From Caulobacteraceae bacterium (GTDB taxonomy: Bacteria; Pseudomonadota; Alphaproteobacteria; Caulobacterales; Caulobacteraceae): a stretch of DNA of 35,708 nucleotides. The number at the start of each line of letters is the position of its first letter. Within the stretch, counting starts at the first letter, position 1. The notes under the pieces are model-generated. The model had not been told where the DNA came from and made no database searches. It worked only from the letters and a program-made list of their open reading frames with translations. A program made the position numbers and the translations under genes. Of the stretch, positions 34,582 through 35,708 are shown one piece after another. Where the stretch lies: positions 1-35,708 of the forward strand of contig DAIDGR010000008.1 of the NCBI GenBank assembly GCA_027452265.1, given 5' to 3'.

Positions 34582-35708
34582 ATGAGTTTGGCTTCCGGTC
34601 AAATCCTGACCCTGGTCATCGCTGCGGGCCTGCTCGCCGTGGCCTATGGCGTCATCCAATCCATGGTCCTGATGCGGGCTGACGCGGGTAACGCCAAGAT
34701 GCAGGAGATCGCCGCGGCGATCCAGGAAGGCGCTCAGGCCTATCTGCGTCGGCAATATATGACCATTGCGCTCGTCGGGGCGGCCATTTTGGCCTTGCTG
34801 TGGTTCCTGATTGGTCCGACCGAGGCGGTGGGTTTCCTGATCGGGGCCGTGCTGTCGGGCGCCGCTGGCTTCGCCGGGATGCTGATTTCGGTTCGCGCCA
34901 ACGTCCGTACCGCCCAGGCGGCCTCCAAGAGCCTGGCCGCGGGCCTGTCCCTTGCATTCCGCTCGGGCGCCGTGACCGGCATGCTGGTGGCGGGTTTCGC
35001 GCTGCTCGGCGTGGCCGGCTATTTCTTCTTCCTGACCGGAACGCTTCACCTGGACATGACCAGCCGTGAAGTCATCGACTCGCTGGTGTCGCTGGGCTTT
35101 GGCGCTTCGCTGATCTCGATCTTCGCGCGTCTGGGCGGCGGCATCTTCACCAAGGGCGCCGACGTGGGCGGCGACATGGTGGGCAAGGTCGAGGCGGGCA
35201 TCCCCGAAGATGACCCGCGCAATGCCGCGACCATCGCCGACAATGTGGGCGATAACGTCGGGGACTGCGCTGGAATGGCCGCGGACCTGTTCGAGACCTA
35301 TGCGGTCAGCACCGTGGCGACCATGGTGCTTGCGGCGATCTTCTTCCGCAACGCGACCGACGCTGTGGCCAATATGATGGTCCTGCCGCTGGCCATTTGC
35401 GCGGTCTGCATCGTCACCTCGATTATCGGGGCGTTCTTCGTGCGCCTCGGCCGCTCGAACAACATCATGGGCGCTCTGTATCAGGGCCTGATCGTCACTG
35501 GCCTGCTCTCCGCCGGCGCGGTCTGGTTCGTGATCAACCAACTGGTGCCGGCCGCCGGTGTTACGGCCGGCGACAAGCTGATCACGCCCACGGCCATGTT
35601 TGGCTGCGGTCTGACGGGCCTCGCGGTCACCGCCCTCATCGTCATCATCACCGAGTACTATACCGGCACGAACTTCCGTCCGGTGAAGTCGATCGCCAAG
35701 GCCTCGGT
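34582..35708 (+). CDS. hppA: Membrane-bound proton/sodium-translocating pyrophosphatase, N-terminal part
   Basis: A polytopic pump coupling pyrophosphate hydrolysis to ion transport across the inner membrane. About 375 residues are in the window (a full protein is usually around 700). TM helices are seen near 7-27, 60-78, 82-104, 128-150 and further on. The substrate site is clear: [20 protein letters not shown] (about 185-204) with the D194/D198 pair, then [20 protein letters not shown] (about 207-226) and [11 protein letters not shown] (about 228-238). The K-dependence determinant (a GNTT(A/K) site) lies in the missing half, so ion and K dependence cannot be told. Confidence 0.97.
   Translation, partial: MSLASGQILTLVIAAGLLAVAYGVIQSMVLMRADAGNAKMQEIAAAIQEGAQAYLRRQYMTIALVGAAILALLWFLIGPTEAVGFLIGAVLSGAAGFAGMLISVRANVRTAQAASKSLAAGLSLAFRSGAVTGMLVAGFALLGVAGYFFFLTGTLHLDMTSREVIDSLVSLGFGASLISIFARLGGGIFTKGADVGGDMVGKVEAGIPEDDPRNAATIADNVGDNVGDCAGMAADLFETYAVSTVATMVLAAIFFRNATDAVANMMVLPLAICAVCIVTSIIGAFFVRLGRSNNIMGALYQGLIVTGLLSAGAVWFVINQLVPAAGVTAGDKLITPTAMFGCGLTGLAVTALIVIITEYYTGTNFRPVKSIAKAS

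Noticed and set aside
1-35708. CRISPR arrays, insertion sequences, prophage or toxin-antitoxin modules
   Set aside because: No regularly spaced repeats beyond the 16-bp mini-array at 34330-34393, and no transposase, integrase, Cas or toxin-like genes were recognised.

Overview
This window is high-GC chromosomal DNA (roughly two thirds G+C) from an alphaproteobacterium, most likely a member of the Caulobacteraceae (Caulobacter/Phenylobacterium relatives). The evidence is the gene content and order: ruvX-pyrB-pyrX-plsY diverging from gatCA, aroQ-accB-accC, an aat / DUF2155 / NDUFA12 cluster, an ALA-synthase-type hemA (the C4 heme route of alphaproteobacteria), and glyA-nrdR-nusB-thiL. GTG starts and 1-4 nt stop/start overlaps are common. 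I see no prophage, insertion sequence, CRISPR array or other mobile element. This is core chromosome with a few lineage-specific genes.

Layout. Positions 1-3326 (minus strand) hold ruvX, pyrB, a dihydroorotase homologue without its catalytic residues (PyrX type) and a plsY cut by the window edge. Positions 3441-5810 (plus) hold gatC, gatA and a one-helix membrane protein. Positions 5832-8402 (minus) hold a large homologue of B12-dependent (class II) ribonucleotide reductase that has lost its catalytic core. Positions 8574-9598 (plus) hold an NDUFA12-like complex I factor and a secreted DUF2155 protein. Positions 9550-10340 (minus) hold aat and a possible 44-codon leader ORF. Positions 10551-12101 (plus) hold an exported M20 peptidase. 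Positions 12201-14977 (minus) hold accC, accB, aroQ and a small secreted protein. Positions 15103-16922 (plus) hold gatB and a Sel1-like protein. Positions 16959-22476 (minus) hold a complete tripartite RND efflux operon, divergent from a PadR regulator and its translationally coupled membrane protein (22546-23396). After tRNA-Ser(GCU) come a VOC protein, a quinone-oxidoreductase-like enzyme and a KGG stress protein. A GloC-like hydrolase and an OmpR-type two-component system follow on the minus strand (25680-28556). The end of the window (plus) holds mmsB-like, hemA, glyA, nrdR, nusB, thiL and the start of a membrane pyrophosphatase.

The most interesting feature is the 856-residue class II reductase relative at 5832-8402. 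Its N-terminal and C-terminal regions align with NrdJ, and the C-terminal region is very well kept. The middle, which should carry the thiyl-radical cysteine, the NPCSE motif and the CNLAS(L/I)NL motif, is shortened or altered. Upstream of it lie two imperfect NrdR-box-like 16-mers separated by 16 bp, the spacing used by the regulator NrdR, and nrdR itself is at 32364-32888. This suggests a retained, NrdR-controlled, non-catalytic paralogue, possibly regulatory or structural. A second dead-enzyme paralogue in the window is PyrX, which probably supports aspartate transcarbamoylase structurally. All functional calls are from reading the sequence; no searches were run.
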